Shown: positions 25,114-33,860, counted from the first letter of the stretch. The stretch: DNA of 64,000 nt from Sva-07 sp035527095 (GCA_035527095.1 DATLBC010000005.1:1-64000), one strand, 5' to 3'. Notes: generated by a model from the letters alone, not told the origin. Made by a program: numbers and translations.

Positions 25114-26838
25114 ATGAAACCCGGCTCGGCTGACTTCGTTCACAACGAAGCGGTTGCGCTCGTGTTCGATCCCGAGTTCGGCGCCGTCGCCGTGGGCGAA
25201 CACGGGAACGAGCTGAGTTGGGGACCGGCCGCGGCGATCGACCAGGTCCAACGCATCGAAGACGCAATCGGCCCTCGGTGGGTGTGGTGGACGTCGGACA
25301 CATCGCGTTCCCTTGTTGACGCCGGGGTTCACCTGGCACGTTGCTGGGACCTCGACGCTGTCCATCGTCTCGTCAACGGCGGATGGCGCGCCGGGCCTGC
25401 GCGAACGTGGGGCGCCGCGCACGGGCTCGCCACCGACCAGCTACCGGCCGTCGCTCCGGTCGACCTGTTCACCGTGGCCGCCGATTCGGACCCGAACGAC
25501 CCAGTCCGCTCCGATGGACACCTCGACCCGGCATGGATCGACGGTGGCTGGCGCAGAGACGTCGACCGCCTCGCCGCGTGGGCGCGTCTGGCGCTCGAGG
25601 TCCACCGATTGCAGGGCGGACAGATTGCACAACTCGACGACCGACCGGCCGCTCTGGCGACCGCGCGGTCCGAGTCTGCCGCGTCGTTGCTCGCCGTCGA
25701 GCTCGGCCACAACGGGCTGCCGATCGACGTCGACGAGGCCGAACGAATCATCGCGTCGTTCATCGGACCGAGACCCCGCGATGCCGCTGATGAGCGACAA
25801 CTGGCAGCCGAACGCGACGATCTCGTGTTGGCACATCTGCCCGCCGACCTCCGCAGGGGAGTCGACCTGCGAAACCCGGCCAACGTCAAGTCATTGCTGA
25901 GGCGAGCTGGCATCGAGGTCGACGACACCCGCGCATGGCGGCTCGAACGACTGCGTGACGAACATCCCGTCGTCGACGCGCTGCTCGCGTGGCGCAGGTC
26001 CGAGCGCATGGCGACCACATTCGGATATCGATGGCTCGACGAGCATGTCGGCGGCGACGGCCGGCTTCGTGGATCCTGGTCGTCGTCCGATGGGGCGGCT
26101 GGTCGGATGACGGCCACAGCCGGTCTACACAATCTGCCTGCGGACCTGCGGCCAGCGGTGGTCGCAGAGCCCGGCCACAGCTTCGTGCGCGCCGACCTCG
26201 GACAGATCGAGCCACGAATCCTCGCCGCGGTATCCGGCGACGAGACCCTGGCCGCAGCGACCCTCGACGCCGACATGTACGCCCCCGTTGCGCAACGCCT
26301 CGGCGTGAGCCGCGAGATCGCCAAGGTCGCCGTGCTCGGAGCGATGTACGGCCAGACGACTGGGCACGGCGCCGCCGCACTCCGCGGGCTCGACGCGGCC
26401 TACCCGGTCGCGATGGGGTACCTCACGAGCGCCGCCCGATCGGCTGAGGCCGGCCACGACCTCCGAACGCGAGGCGGCCGCCGGGTGCGGATGTCCGGTG
26501 GCGGAGACCCAGATGCCGACGAGCGGGATCAACGCTCACGAGCCGCTGCGCGCGGTCGCTTCGGCCGCAACGCGATGGTTCAGGGCGCAGCCGCCGAGTT
26601 CTTCAAGACGTGGGCCGTCATCGTGCGCGCCCGACTTCCTGCAGATGCACACATCGTGCTGTGCCTGCACGATGAACTACTGGTGCACACGCCGTCCGCC
26701 GTCGTTGCCGAGATCGCCTTCATCGTCGACGATGCCCTGCAGGAGACGGCGGCGCGATGGCAGCAGCCTGAGCTGCGCGGCGACGTCCGGTTCATCGCCG
26801 ACACCAGCACGATCGCTCGGTGGTCGGACGCCAAGTGA
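25114..26838 (+). CDS. Family-A DNA polymerase (Pol I-like, 3'-5' exonuclease/polymerase type)
   Basis: A 574-residue protein with a degenerate exonuclease-like N-terminus (to about 200) and a family-A polymerase C-terminus. Motif A reads RADLGQIEPRILAAVSGD; the Asp is kept, but the usual DYSQIELR is altered at Tyr, Ser and Leu. Motif B reads REIAKVAVLGAMYGQT, keeping Arg, Lys and Tyr but with Leu where most Pol I enzymes have Phe. Motif C is LCLHDELLV. No 5' nuclease domain is present. Such stand-alone actinobacterial polymerases are probably for repair. Residues 150-330 are Arg/Asp-rich. Confidence 0.85.
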   Translation: MKPGSADFVHNEAVALVFDPEFGAVAVGEHGNELSWGPAAAIDQVQRIEDAIGPRWVWWTSDTSRSLVDAGVHLARCWDLDAVHRLVNGGWRAGPARTWGAAHGLATDQLPAVAPVDLFTVAADSDPNDPVRSDGHLDPAWIDGGWRRDVDRLAAWARLALEVHRLQGGQIAQLDDRPAALATARSESAASLLAVELGHNGLPIDVDEAERIIASFIGPRPRDAADERQLAAERDDLVLAHLPADLRRGVDLRNPANVKSLLRRAGIEVDDTRAWRLERLRDEHPVVDALLAWRRSERMATTFGYRWLDEHVGGDGRLRGSWSSSDGAAGRMTATAGLHNLPADLRPAVVAEPGHSFVRADLGQIEPRILAAVSGDETLAAATLDADMYAPVAQRLGVSREIAKVAVLGAMYGQTTGHGAAALRGLDAAYPVAMGYLTSAARSAEAGHDLRTRGGRRVRMSGGGDPDADERDQRSRAAARGRFGRNAMVQGAAAEFFKTWAVIVRARLPADAHIVLCLHDELLVHTPSAVVAEIAFIVDDALQETAARWQQPELRGDVRFIADTSTIARWSDAK

Positions 26839-26849
26839 CACCACGTCCC

Positions 26850-26959
26850 CACCCCGCCGATGAGCGAACCAACCACCTACAGGGGTCTCGCTCATCGCAA
26901 CCACCAACACCACCCCGCCGATGAGCGAACCAACCACCTACGGGGGTCTCGCTCATCGC
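26850..26959. repeat. Two near-identical 49-base hairpin repeats
   Basis: Units at 26850-26898 and 26911-26959 differ at one base and are separated by 12 bases. Each forms a stem GATGAGCGA/TCGCTCATC with an ACCAACCACCTAC-containing loop. A third, diverged member at 28350 shows paired changes in the stem. They fill most of the 173-base gap between the polymerase and the DUF4328-type gene. They may terminate transcription or act as a structured RNA; no gene is visible here. Confidence 0.7.
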
Positions 26960-27011
26960 TGGCCCGAGGGCGTGCGTTCCCTGCGGCCTCGACCCCACTA
27001 CCGTAGGACCG

Positions 27012-27836
27012 GTGACTGATGTCCCTCCCCCGCCGAACAACGAGCCGTCATCAGCTGGTGCACCACCACCGGCCGCTCCGCCGCCTCCGCCACCTCCCCC
27101 GAGCGGATTGACCCCACCGCCTGGCTACGTCGGCTACGACGGCCACCCCACGCCGAGCACCGGGGTGCGTCGCGTCGGAGGATTTGCCACGCCGATCGTC
27201 GTGTCGACGATCGTGGTGGCGGTCGGCACGATCGTGGCGGCGTTTCTGTCTGCGAGCATCGCAACGGACGCAACCGACTTCCTTGCGGGCAGTGCCAGCC
27301 AGAGCGACTTCGAAGACGCTCTCGTCCCGCTCAACTCCATCCAATTGCTGGTCAGCGTCGCGACGCTCGCCACCGGGGTGCTCACGATCGTCTGGATGTT
27401 CCGCATGGCGAACAACGTGCGGGCGTTCTCACGAATCACCACCTGGAGCCCGCTGTTCGCCATCTTCGGCTGGTTCCTGCCACCGCTCGTGCTGTACATC
27501 ATTCCGTTCCTCGTCCTGCGAGAGCTGTGGAAGGCATCCGAGCCGTCGGTCGTCGATGGCACCGACAGTTGGAAGCGGACACCGGACAACCCGGTGCTGT
27601 GGGTCTGGTTCGTGGTGTTCGGCATCATTCCGGCGGTGCTGTTCGCGATTCAGGTCGGCTCGTTCGCGTCGGGTGGACTCCCCACGGGCGACGTCGAGTC
27701 GGTTGCCGAGAGCCTCGACGAGTTCGGTGCCCTCGGATGGTTCACCGCCCTGTTGACCCTTGCTGCTGCGGTGGTGTGGGTGCGGTTCGTGCGTCAGTTG
27801 ACACGACGTCACCAGCAATTGACGAACGAGACCTGA
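27012..27836 (+). CDS. DUF4328-type membrane protein with proline-rich N-terminus
   Basis: A 274-residue membrane protein. The first 45 residues are extremely proline-rich (runs of up to eight Pro), then come four to five membrane segments. The second half includes SRITTWSPLFAIFGWFLPPLVLYIIPF and ELWKASEP, characteristic of DUF4328 proteins. No function is established for the family. The start is GTG 27012. Six-base spacings of CCN codons make the N-terminus prone to length variation. It precedes the SixA-type gene by 23 bases. Confidence 0.72.
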   Translation: MTDVPPPPNNEPSSAGAPPPAAPPPPPPPPSGLTPPPGYVGYDGHPTPSTGVRRVGGFATPIVVSTIVVAVGTIVAAFLSASIATDATDFLAGSASQSDFEDALVPLNSIQLLVSVATLATGVLTIVWMFRMANNVRAFSRITTWSPLFAIFGWFLPPLVLYIIPFLVLRELWKASEPSVVDGTDSWKRTPDNPVLWVWFVVFGIIPAVLFAIQVGSFASGGLPTGDVESVAESLDEFGALGWFTALLTLAAAVVWVRFVRQLTRRHQQLTNET

Positions 27837-27859
27837 GCGACGAGGCTGTTGCACCGCCC

Positions 27860-28330
27860 ATGAGCACCGCCGACGTGATCTACCTGGTTCGCCATGCCAA
27901 GGCGGGCGAACGTCGGGTCTGGGAGGGCAACGACGAGGCCCGACCGTTGAGCAAACACGGCTGGAGACAGTCGGAGGCGATTGCGAAGCGTCTCGCTGGC
28001 AAGGGCGCGACGACGTTGTATTCGAGCCCGTACACCCGGTGTGTGCAGACCGTCGAGCCGCTGGCGGGTCGGCTCGGTGTCGAGATTCAGATCGATGGTC
28101 GCCTGTCGGAGGCCGAGCCCTTCGAACCGGTACTCGAACTGCTCAGCGAGGTCGCAAGCGGCTCCGTGCTGTGCAGCCACGGCGACATCGTGCCCGACAC
28201 GATCGGGGCCCTCGCCCGGCGCGGCATGGAGATCCAATCGCCCCCCGACTGGCGCAAGGCCAGCATCTGGGTGCTCAGGCGCAAGGGTGAGCGCATCACC
28301 AAGGGCAAGGTCTGGCCGCCGCCGGCCTGA
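27860..28330 (+). CDS. SixA-type phosphohistidine phosphatase / histidine phosphatase
   Basis: A 156-residue member of the histidine phosphatase superfamily. The RHG-type signature appears as VYLVRHAKAGERRVWEG-like sequence (LVRHAKAG) at the N-terminus, followed by RPLSKHGWRQSEAIAKRL. SSPYTRCVQTVEPLA and the second catalytic His in SVLCSHGDIVPDTI are intact. SixA-like enzymes remove phosphate from histidines of signalling proteins, but the real substrate is unknown. It is convergent with the ccm operon. Confidence 0.83.
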   Translation: MSTADVIYLVRHAKAGERRVWEGNDEARPLSKHGWRQSEAIAKRLAGKGATTLYSSPYTRCVQTVEPLAGRLGVEIQIDGRLSEAEPFEPVLELLSEVASGSVLCSHGDIVPDTIGALARRGMEIQSPPDWRKASIWVLRRKGERITKGKVWPPPA

Positions 28331-28349
28331 CGGACACCACCAGCTCCCG

Positions 28350-28395
28350 GTGCGGTGAGCGAACCGACCGCATACGGCGGCTTGGCTCACCGCAC
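28350..28395. terminator. Hairpin between convergent SixA-type and ccmI-like genes
   Basis: GTGCGGTGAGC (28350-28360) pairs perfectly over 11 bp with GCTCACCGCAC (28385-28395). The loop GAACCGACCGCATACGGCGG is clearly related to the repeats at 26850 and 26911. In the stem GAT/ATC of those copies is replaced by GGT/ACC, a paired change. The site between two convergent genes suits a bidirectional terminator. Confidence 0.65.
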
Positions 28396-28402
28396 GGGCG
28401 GG

Positions 28403-29161
28403 CTAGTTGGCGGCGCGGATCTCGTCGGCGAAGCTGGCGACGAGCGAGGCGACCTCACCGGGTGGGTTCGATGCCTCGCATCGCTCGATGTGCGGCAGTG
28501 CGGCGTCGGCGTCGTCGCGGAACTGGAACTCGACGATCGCCAGAAAGCACTGCGGGTCGGCGTAGTCCGGTTCGATCTCGGTGGCTTGGCCGAGCGCCAA
28601 CACCGCCGCCTCGTAGCGCTCGTCGGCGTTGGTCTGGTCTGCGTTCTGCCGCGTCAGCAGTGCGAGCGTCCAGCCGAAGTAGGCAACGGCTTCGGCGTTC
28701 TCTCGACCTCTCGCACGCTCCATCTCGATCACCTCGGCGAACAGCGCATTCGCGGTCGGGAAGTCGCCCGCACTCATGGCATCACGCGCGTTGGTGAGGA
28801 CGATGCGTGACTCATCGCCCGGCGTCAGCCCGGTGATCTCCTGGCCCGACGATCGCTCGCCCCACGCTCCTGCCAACACGAAGCCGACGCCGATCGACCC
28901 GACGACCACCGCTGCAGTGACCGCGACGATGCGGCTCCATCGTCGAGGCCTCGGCGCCGGCAGTTCCCCTCGCCCCTGCTCGATCTCGCGGAGCACGTTG
29001 GCGGCGCGGACCGTGTAGCCGTCCTTGAGCGTGTGATAATCGAGGTCGTCGACGTCGCCGGCGTCGTGCTCACGCTCGAGATCGGTGAGCGAACGCAGGA
29101 GGAATCGCCGCTCCTCTTCGAGGCCGGCAAGCCGATCGAGCCTCGTGCCGCCGGCAGTCAC
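28403..29161 (-). CDS. CcmI-like TPR protein, last gene of the ccm operon
   Basis: A 252-residue protein with a short soluble N-terminus (EEERRFLLRSLTDLEREHDAGDVDDLDYHTLKDGY). One membrane helix follows at about residues 75-97, then a TPR-like C-terminal domain facing outward (ALFAEVIEMERARGRENAEAVAYFGWTLALL and ADPQCFLAIVEFQ). CcmI/CycH proteins hold apocytochrome c for heme attachment. The GTG start overlaps the ccmH stop (GTGA). Identity as CcmI rests on architecture and position rather than a strong motif. Confidence 0.7.
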   Translation of the reverse strand: MTAGGTRLDRLAGLEEERRFLLRSLTDLEREHDAGDVDDLDYHTLKDGYTVRAANVLREIEQGRGELPAPRPRRWSRIVAVTAAVVVGSIGVGFVLAGAWGERSSGQEITGLTPGDESRIVLTNARDAMSAGDFPTANALFAEVIEMERARGRENAEAVAYFGWTLALLTRQNADQTNADERYEAAVLALGQATEIEPDYADPQCFLAIVEFQFRDDADAALPHIERCEASNPPGEVASLVASFADEIRAAN

Positions 29162-29661
29162 CTTCCGCTGTCCTCGAGGTCGGCAGCCAGCGCGGCCTCG
29201 ACGAGCGCTCGGTCGTCGTCGGTCGGTTCGGCGGCCCCGCCCGCCTCTCGCTTCCATCGCCGGAACACCACGACGAGTGCCGCCGCACCGCAGGCGAACG
29301 CGACCGCCGGCAGCACCCACACGAGCGCATCGAAACCACTCGACTTGGGGACCAGGAGCACCTGGCCGCCATAGCGAGTCTCGATGAAGGCGATGATCTC
29401 GGTGTCGTCGAGGTCGTTGTCAGCGACCAGGTCGGCGATCTGGTTACGCAGTGCGACCGATGCGTTGTTCTGTGATTCGAAGACACTCTCGCCGTCGCAG
29501 ATCGGGCATGCGACGCGCTTGGAGATCTCGTCGATCCGATCGCCCTGGCTCTCGGGCCCGGTGTCGCGGGTGGCGCCGACGGCGAGGAACCCGGCAACGA
29601 CGAAGAGCAGCGCCACCCAGCCGGGCCAGCGCTTCACGCGGCGATTCAGCTCGCTCGCCAT
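29158..29661 (-). CDS. ccmH: Cytochrome c maturation thiol protein CcmH
   Basis: A 167-residue membrane protein. An N-terminal helix (13-30) is followed by the redox motif CPICDG (Cys52, Cys55) in an outward-facing domain. A second helix lies near residues 115-137, with a charged tail. CcmH keeps the CxxCH of apocytochrome c reduced before heme ligation. The ATG at 29661 overlaps the ccmG stop (ATGA); longer frames upstream lie inside ccmG. Confidence 0.93.
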   Translation of the reverse strand: MASELNRRVKRWPGWVALLFVVAGFLAVGATRDTGPESQGDRIDEISKRVACPICDGESVFESQNNASVALRNQIADLVADNDLDDTEIIAFIETRYGGQVLLVPKSSGFDALVWVLPAVAFACGAAALVVVFRRWKREAGGAAEPTDDDRALVEAALAADLEDSGR

Positions 29662-30275
29662 CAGCCGTACTGCTCCCGGTACTGGCGCAGGATCGTGTTG
29701 AGCTGGTCGGCCGTGACCGTCGAGATCAGTCGCAGCTGCACGACACCGCTCGGATCGACGATCCACGTCTCGGGAACCTGTGCGACGCCGAACGCGACCG
29801 GGAACTCGTCGGCCTCGGAGTAGATCGCCGGCCACTCACCACCGTTGTCGGCGAAGAACGCCTCGATCTCGTCCTGGTCGCCACGGGTGATCACCGAGTA
29901 GAGCTCGGCGCCATCGGTGCCGAGCGTGGCCTGGTCGTCGGAAAAGGCGACCAACTCAGGATGCTCCTGGATGCACGGCACGCACGTCGGGTCGAAGAAG
30001 TTGAGCACCACCCAACTGCCCTTGCGGCGCGACAAGTCGAACGACGTGCCATCGCCGAGGGTGCCGGTGGCTTCTGGAGCAGGGCGACCGATCAACGGTG
30101 AGTCGGCGCTGGTGCCACCGCCGTCGGGCGACGCTCCGGCGAGGACCACGAACAGCCCGACCATCAGCAGCGCGATGACGCCGACGACCAGCGGCGCGAG
30201 CCGGCGCGCGCGGCTGGGCGACGCAGCCTCGTCGATCGAGTCAGCGGGAACCTGGTCGTCGAGGACGTCGCTCAC
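29661..30275 (-). CDS. ccmG: Thioredoxin-like protein CcmG/DsbE
   Basis: A 204-residue membrane-anchored thioredoxin-fold protein. It has an N-terminal anchor helix at about 27-48 and then the redoxin domain with FFDPTCVPCIQEHPEL (Cys98, Cys101). The usual Trp before the first Cys is replaced by Thr. It supplies electrons to keep cytochrome c thiols reduced. The cis-Pro region is AQVPETWIVDPSG. GTG start within the GTGA overlap with ccmF. Confidence 0.92.
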   Translation of the reverse strand: MSDVLDDQVPADSIDEAASPSRARRLAPLVVGVIALLMVGLFVVLAGASPDGGGTSADSPLIGRPAPEATGTLGDGTSFDLSRRKGSWVVLNFFDPTCVPCIQEHPELVAFSDDQATLGTDGAELYSVITRGDQDEIEAFFADNGGEWPAIYSEADEFPVAFGVAQVPETWIVDPSGVVQLRLISTVTADQLNTILRQYREQYG

Positions 30276-32338
30276 ACCGGCACCTCGGTCTGGCTGCCCT
30301 CGGCCTCGGCCTCGGCCTCGGCCTCGGTCGCGTCCGTGCCCGTCTCGCCTTCGCCCTCGGTATCGGGTCCATCGAGTCCGATCGGCGACGACACGGGATC
30401 GACCGCGAGACGACGACGCGAGCCCGGGAAGGCCGCCAGCAGGGTCCCGAGCGCCATGATGGCGCCACCGATCCACAGCCACAGGATCATCGGCTTGATG
30501 AACACTCGGATCGTGGCCTCCGTGTCACCAGGCGCCACGCCCTGGCCGAGCGTCAGATAGATGTCCTCGTTCCAGCCGGTACGGACCGAGGGGGTGCCGA
30601 TGTCGGCGCCCATGTTCAAGTAGCGCGTCGTGGCGGGACGGTAGGCCTGCTCACCGTCGAGGACGACGTTCGCAGCGATGCGCCGTTCGCTCCCGCGATC
30701 GTTGGTGCGTTCGTCGACCGACAGCAGTTCGAAGGTGTGGCCGCCCCATTCGACGACCTCACCGACACGCAGGTCGAGCGTCGCCGAGTGCGTGAAGCTG
30801 TTCGACGCCGCAAGCGCCACCGCGATGACGATCACGCCGATGTGCACGACCATGCCGCCGTTGGCGCGACCGACGAACCCGCGCCAACCCTGCCGGCGAG
30901 TGGCCAACGCGAGCTGTCGCACGGCGGAGCCCATGGCGAATCCGGCGAGGCCGAACGCAACGAGTGGCGCCCAGCCGTCGGCACCCACGAACACCGCGAT
31001 CGCAAGGCCGAGCGCACCCGCCCACGCAGGCCAGAACAGTCGGGTGCGCAGCAGTTCAGCGGACGCCTTGCGCCACGGGAGCACCGGTGCGACGCCCATC
31101 AGGAACAGCAGCATCAACCCGATCGGTTGCGAGAGTCGGTCGAAGTACGGAGCGCCGACGAGCGTCTGGCGGTCCTGCAACGCTTCGACCAGCAGCGGGA
31201 ACAACGTGCCGAGCAGAATCACGAACGCCCACACCGTGAACAACACATTGTTGGCGAGAAACGAGCCCTCGCGCGACAGCGGCGAGTCGATCGAGCCCGG
31301 CGAGCGGAGGCGGTCACCGCGCCAGGCGATCAGTCCGAGCGACACGACGACGACGATCCCGAAGAACGCGAGCAGCCAGTTACCCACCGGGCCGTCGCCG
31401 AACGCGTGCACCGAGCTGAGAATGCCGGACCGTGTGAGGAACGTGCCGAGGATGGTGAGTGCAAACGTGGCCACGAGCAGGCTCAGATTCCACACTCGCA
31501 ACATGCCGCGGCGCTCCTGGACGAGCACCGAGTGGATGTACGCGGTGCCGGTGAGCCACGGAAGCAGCGAGGCGTTCTCGACCGGATCCCAGGCCCACAC
31601 GCCCGACCAGCCGAGCACCTCGTAGCTCCACCAGCCGCCGAGCAGGATGCCGATCGTGAGGAACGCCCACGAGAACAGCGCCCAGCGGCGAGTCTCCATC
31701 AACCAGCCCTCGCCGAGCCGTCCGGTGACGAGGGCGGCGATGGCGAACGCGAACGGCACCGTGAAGCCGACGTACCCGAGGTACAGAATCGGTGGGTGGA
31801 ACAACACCAAGATGTGGTTCTGCAGCAGCGGATTGGGCCCCGGACCGCTCGTGATGCCGGGCGCCCCGGCAGCGAACGGGTCGGCCGGGCCGAAGCTCAG
31901 CATGGCGAAGAACGCCGACACGAGGAACATCACGATCAGCGCCCATCCGACGAGCACGTCGTCGGTGCGATTACGGAACCGCCAGGCGACCGCGGCCGTG
32001 AACCCAGCCAGGATCAGCGCCCACAGCAGGATCGAGCCCTCGAGCGCCGACCACATCGCGGCGACGTTGTAGAGCGCCGGCGTGTCGGCCGAGCCGACCT
32101 GCTGGACGTAAGCGAGCGAGAAGTCTCGGGTGATCAACGCCCGCTGCATCATCACGACGGCGAGCACGATGCCGCCGAAGGCGATCCACGCGTAGAGCGG
32201 GCCCTGCTTGAGCAGCTTGCGATCGCGCCGACGGATGCCGTAGAGCACGGCGAGCGCGCCGAAGACCGAGGCTGCCAGCATCAGCAGCAGGCCGGCGCGA
32301 CCGAGCGCAGAGTTGATGCTCGCGGCGAACAACATCAC
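30272..32338 (-). CDS. ccmF: Heme lyase subunit CcmF
   Basis: A 688-residue polytopic membrane protein that joins heme to apocytochrome c. The tryptophan-rich WWD heme-binding loop is clear: GGWWSYEVLGWSGVWAWDPVENASLLPW. About 13-15 membrane segments and a large outward domain near residues 545-630 (EWGGHTFELLSVDERTNDRG) are as in CcmF. The Ala/Glu-rich tail (EAEAEAEAEG) is low complexity. It overlaps ccmE by ATGA and ccmG by GTGA. Confidence 0.96.
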   Translation of the reverse strand: MMLFAASINSALGRAGLLLMLAASVFGALAVLYGIRRRDRKLLKQGPLYAWIAFGGIVLAVVMMQRALITRDFSLAYVQQVGSADTPALYNVAAMWSALEGSILLWALILAGFTAAVAWRFRNRTDDVLVGWALIVMFLVSAFFAMLSFGPADPFAAGAPGITSGPGPNPLLQNHILVLFHPPILYLGYVGFTVPFAFAIAALVTGRLGEGWLMETRRWALFSWAFLTIGILLGGWWSYEVLGWSGVWAWDPVENASLLPWLTGTAYIHSVLVQERRGMLRVWNLSLLVATFALTILGTFLTRSGILSSVHAFGDGPVGNWLLAFFGIVVVVSLGLIAWRGDRLRSPGSIDSPLSREGSFLANNVLFTVWAFVILLGTLFPLLVEALQDRQTLVGAPYFDRLSQPIGLMLLFLMGVAPVLPWRKASAELLRTRLFWPAWAGALGLAIAVFVGADGWAPLVAFGLAGFAMGSAVRQLALATRRQGWRGFVGRANGGMVVHIGVIVIAVALAASNSFTHSATLDLRVGEVVEWGGHTFELLSVDERTNDRGSERRIAANVVLDGEQAYRPATTRYLNMGADIGTPSVRTGWNEDIYLTLGQGVAPGDTEATIRVFIKPMILWLWIGGAIMALGTLLAAFPGSRRRLAVDPVSSPIGLDGPDTEGEGETGTDATEAEAEAEAEGSQTEVPV

Positions 32339-32838
32339 GTGGTGGGAGCGTCCGCGCAGCCGGCCGCTTCGGCGTCGGCCACGCGCTCGTCGTTGACGGC
32401 GACGTACTCATCGGAGTGCTTGACCTCGACCCGATCGCCGAGCAGCGTGCCCGACTCGATGACACCGTGCACCACGACAGGGATGCACTCCTTGAAGATG
32501 CCCCCTGGCTCGCCGTCGTAGCTGACGGGAATCGTCTCACCGTTGAACGAGATCGTGAACACCGTGGTGTTCGCCACGCGCTCGACGGAACCCTCGTCGA
32601 CGGTGCCCTGCAGGCGGATGCGTCGATCCTCGTTGCAGCCGCTTCGCTGTCCGACCTCATCGACGTTGCAGTAGTAGTCGACGGCTTGAGTGAGGAACTG
32701 TGTGACGATCACGCCGCCGGCAACGACGACCAGACCGAGGACCAGCAACGGGAGCCAGTTGCGATTCTTTCGCACGGGCGCTGCCGGGCCGACCGGTGTG
32801 CGGGGCGAGAGATCCATGTCGATCGCGTCGTCGTTCAT
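32335..32838 (-). CDS. ccmE: Heme chaperone CcmE
   Basis: A 167-residue periplasmic-side heme chaperone with one N-terminal anchor (about 29-50). The beta-barrel domain carries the covalent heme site H-S-D-E-Y (His141, Tyr145) in VEVKHSDEYVAV, the classical His form. Two extra cysteines occur in the loop after the anchor (YYCNVDEVGQRSGC, Cys57 and Cys68) and could form a disulfide. The ATG at 32838 lies 20 bases after the ccmD stop. Confidence 0.93.
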   Translation of the reverse strand: MNDDAIDMDLSPRTPVGPAAPVRKNRNWLPLLVLGLVVVAGGVIVTQFLTQAVDYYCNVDEVGQRSGCNEDRRIRLQGTVDEGSVERVANTTVFTISFNGETIPVSYDGEPGGIFKECIPVVVHGVIESGTLLGDRVEVKHSDEYVAVNDERVADAEAAGCADAPTT

Positions 32839-32858
32839 GTCCGGTTCATTCTGGTCGC

Positions 32859-32993
32859 TCAGAGCCAGTACTTGTCCGCGTCGGGGACCTGTTTTCCGAG
32901 CCGTTTTCCGGCTCGCAGCACTCGCCACGACATGAACGACACGGTGATGAACGTCAGCACGTAGCCGCCGATGATGAACCCTGCGTCCTCCAT
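32859..32993 (-). CDS. ccmD: Heme exporter accessory protein CcmD (44 residues)
   Basis: A very short frame between ccmC and ccmE: 44 codons, starting MEDAGFIIGGYVLTFI. One membrane helix (about residues 6-22) is followed by a basic segment, WRVLRAGKRLGK, and the C-terminal DADKYWL. The size, topology and position are those of CcmD, which helps release holo-CcmE from CcmABC. The ATG overlaps the ccmC stop (ATGA). It is easily missed because of its size. Confidence 0.82.
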   Translation of the reverse strand: MEDAGFIIGGYVLTFITVSFMSWRVLRAGKRLGKQVPDADKYWL

Positions 32994-33811
32994 CAGGCCG
33001 TTCCTTCCTCGTTGCCGGCGGCAACGACCGGCTCTGCCTCGGCGTGACGGGCCGCGAGGGCCTCGTCGAGGTCTCGATCATCGAGCAGATCCTCCATCGC
33101 CATCACGCGGGTGCGGTGCATCACGAGCCACACGTACAGCAGCGAGAACGCAATCACGCCGATGAACAGGCTGAACAGCATCAAGCCGTCCATGCTGACG
33201 TCGCCGTCGGTACCGAGCACCGTGGCTTCTTGGTGCAGGCTGCGCCACAGCCGCACACTCCAGTGCACGAGCGGGATCTCGAGCACGGCCAGCATGCCGA
33301 TGACCGCGCTGCGACGAGCTCGCTGCTCGTGCGTGCCGCCCAGACGCCGAACGGCCAGATACCCGATGTAGGTGACGAACAGCAGCGCCGTCGTGGTGAG
33401 TCGGGCGTCCCACTGCCAGAAGACACCCCAGGTGAGGCGACCCCACATTGCGCCGATCACCAACGTGACCGCCACGAACGCAGTCCCGATCTCGGCGCTG
33501 GCGCCTGCGAGACGGTCCCATCCCAGCGACTTCTTCTTGCCGAAGAAGTACATGACCGATGCGATGGCAGTGACGATGAAGGCCAGGTATGCGATCCAGA
33601 TGGTGGGAACGTGCACGTAGAGCAGACGGACGCTCTCGCGCTGGTCGCGGTCCTCAGGCGAGAAGCCGAGGCCGAAGGCCACCAGCCAGCCCATCGCAAC
33701 GATGGTGGCGATTCCGATGATTCGGGTTCCCCGAGTGCCGGTTCCTGCGCCGCTGGAACGTCGGTCGCCGACCGGACCGGTCGGGCTGAGCGTGGGGTCC
33801 GTCGTGGTCAT
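32993..33811 (-). CDS. ccmC: Heme handling membrane protein CcmC
   Basis: A 272-residue six-helix membrane protein that loads heme onto CcmE. The tryptophan-rich motif GRLTWGVFWQWDARLTTT (WWD domain) and flanking His residues (YVHVPTIW and VHWSVRLWRSLHQ) that ligate heme are present. The N-terminal 28 residues are Ser/Gly/Thr-rich and the C-terminal 35 residues are acidic. It lies 49 bases after ccmB and overlaps ccmD. Confidence 0.95.
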   Translation of the reverse strand: MTTTDPTLSPTGPVGDRRSSGAGTGTRGTRIIGIATIVAMGWLVAFGLGFSPEDRDQRESVRLLYVHVPTIWIAYLAFIVTAIASVMYFFGKKKSLGWDRLAGASAEIGTAFVAVTLVIGAMWGRLTWGVFWQWDARLTTTALLFVTYIGYLAVRRLGGTHEQRARRSAVIGMLAVLEIPLVHWSVRLWRSLHQEATVLGTDGDVSMDGLMLFSLFIGVIAFSLLYVWLVMHRTRVMAMEDLLDDRDLDEALAARHAEAEPVVAAGNEEGTA

Positions 33812-33860
33812 GTCCGATTCCTACGATGGCTGGGAGGGTGGGTGGAGGCTGGGATTTGCT

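Noticed and set aside
26850..26959. Tandem repeats that could be a small CRISPR array
   Set aside because: Only two units with a 12-base gap, each with its own hairpin loop, and no cas genes nearby. Better explained as intergenic hairpin repeats.
30295..30345. GCCTCG repeats at the end of ccmF as a regulatory repeat
   Set aside because: In frame they encode an Ala/Glu tail (EAEAEAEAEG); low complexity at the protein end is sufficient.
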